From: Methanosarcinaceae archaeon | GTDB lineage: Archaea > Halobacteriota > Methanosarcinia > Methanosarcinales > Methanosarcinaceae | Direction: 5' to 3' | Assembly: GCA_030596385.1 (NCBI GenBank) | Contig: JAUVKD010000085.1 | Location: forward strand, 1-5,522 | Length of the DNA: 5,522 bases | Part shown: positions 4,953 to 5,522 of the stretch, in pieces | Position numbering within the stretch: position 1 is the first letter of the stretch | Layout: each line of letters opens with the position of its first letter | Position numbers and translations under genes: made by a program | Notes under the pieces: model-generated | The model's input: the letters and a program-made list of their open reading frames with translations, nothing else | Told to the model about the DNA's origin: nothing | Database searches by the model: none

Positions 4953-5522
4953 ATGGTTAAGATCGCAATCACAGGTAAGGGAGGTGTAGGAAAAACCACA
5001 TTTTCCGGAACTCTTGCAAGGATGCTTGCGCGTGATGGATATGATGTACTCGCAATTGATGCCGATGCGGATATGAACCTTGCTTCTGCTCTTGGTGTTG
5101 ATAATCCTCCGCGACCGCTTACTGATTATAAAGAAATGATCGATGAGCGTGCAGGAAGCAAGGGAGGGATTTTTAAATTAAACCCGGAGGTGGATGACAT
5201 TGTCGATAAATTTGGGGTTGTTGGTCCTGATGGTGTCAAAATGCTTGTTATGGGTACGATCGAGAATGGTGGAAGCGGGTGTATGTGTCCTGCCTCTGCG
5301 TTTTTGCGCGCATTTTTGCGTCATGTTGTGTTAAAGGACAGTAGTGCTTTGATACTTGATATGGAAGCCGGGATTGAGCATCTTGGTCGTGGCACTACAC
5401 GTGGTATTGACCTGATGATCATTGTGGTAGAGCCTGGTATGCGTTCGATAGGGACCGCGGTACGGATTAAGGATCTTGCAAGCGGCATTGGAATAAAACA
5501 TCTTGCTGCGGTTGTCAATAAA
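4953..5522 (+). CDS. cooC: CooC/AcsF-type nickel-insertion ATPase for CO dehydrogenase, 3'-truncated
   Basis: This is a MinD/ParA-class P-loop ATPase of the CooC family, which uses ATP to help insert nickel into the C-cluster of CO dehydrogenase. 190 residues are visible, and about 60 should lie beyond the window. Features: deviant Walker A GKGGVGKTT (8-16, signature Lys9 and Lys14), IDADADMNLASALG (35-48), the metal-binding C-x-C as GCMCP (C110, C112; equivalent to the Cys pair of Carboxydothermus CooC1), and the family signature LDMEAGIEHLGRGT (135-148) in place of the usual Walker B Asp-Gly pattern. These separate it from MinD, NifH and ArsA. The start is set by GAGGTGG (4941-4947), 5 nt upstream; the in-frame ATG at 4932 has no ribosome site. 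In methanogens the client would be the CODH/acetyl-CoA synthase complex, but no cdh gene is in view. It could be a paralogue serving another metal enzyme. Confidence 0.9.
   Translation, partial: MVKIAITGKGGVGKTTFSGTLARMLARDGYDVLAIDADADMNLASALGVDNPPRPLTDYKEMIDERAGSKGGIFKLNPEVDDIVDKFGVVGPDGVKMLVMGTIENGGSGCMCPASAFLRAFLRHVVLKDSSALILDMEAGIEHLGRGTTRGIDLMIIVVEPGMRSIGTAVRIKDLASGIGIKHLAAVVNK

Overview
The window looks like the chromosome of a methane-cycle archaeon of the order Methanosarcinales (a Methanosarcina relative or an ANME-2/Methanoperedens-type lineage). The evidence is protein content: the large clamp-loader subunit rfcL, the archaeal purine enzyme purP, an archaeal pyruvate-kinase-C-terminal-like protein and a CooC/AcsF-type nickel ATPase that serves CO dehydrogenase. 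The gene starts carry archaeal TATA-like boxes and GAGGT/GGTGA ribosome sites, and the spacers are AT-rich. The visible rfcL protein closely resembles what I remember of the Methanosarcina protein; genus is not decided. All five genes are on the + strand.

Layout. 1-1353: rfcL, cut at its 5' end, with Walker B, sensor 1, sensor 2 and a C-terminal PCNA-binding motif. 1354-2145: a long AT-rich spacer with no credible gene, but with three period-11 duplications, a G-rich long-loop inverted repeat, a T-rich probable termination zone and the purP promoter region. 2146-3216: complete purP. 3217-3538: a second non-coding spacer with a hairpin at the purP stop, a 112-bp element bounded by near-perfect 24-bp inverted repeats, and a clear promoter. 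3539-4126: PK-C-like protein. 4157-4885: unrecognised lipoprotein. 4953-5522: CooC-type ATPase, cut at its 3' end.

How the genes relate. rfcL (DNA replication) and purP (step 9 of IMP synthesis) are housekeeping genes with separate transcription signals. The last three genes are closely spaced (30 and 67 nt) and could be one transcript from the promoter at 3471-3484. Their only clear functional theme is CO dehydrogenase/acetyl-CoA metabolism, from the CooC-type protein.

I see no defence system, CRISPR array, integrase or full insertion sequence. The most unusual material is in the two spacers: recurrent 11-bp tandem duplications, one of which doubles a Shine-Dalgarno site, and the 112-bp inverted-repeat element. 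These are sequence observations whose function is inferred, and I do not claim a new biological system.
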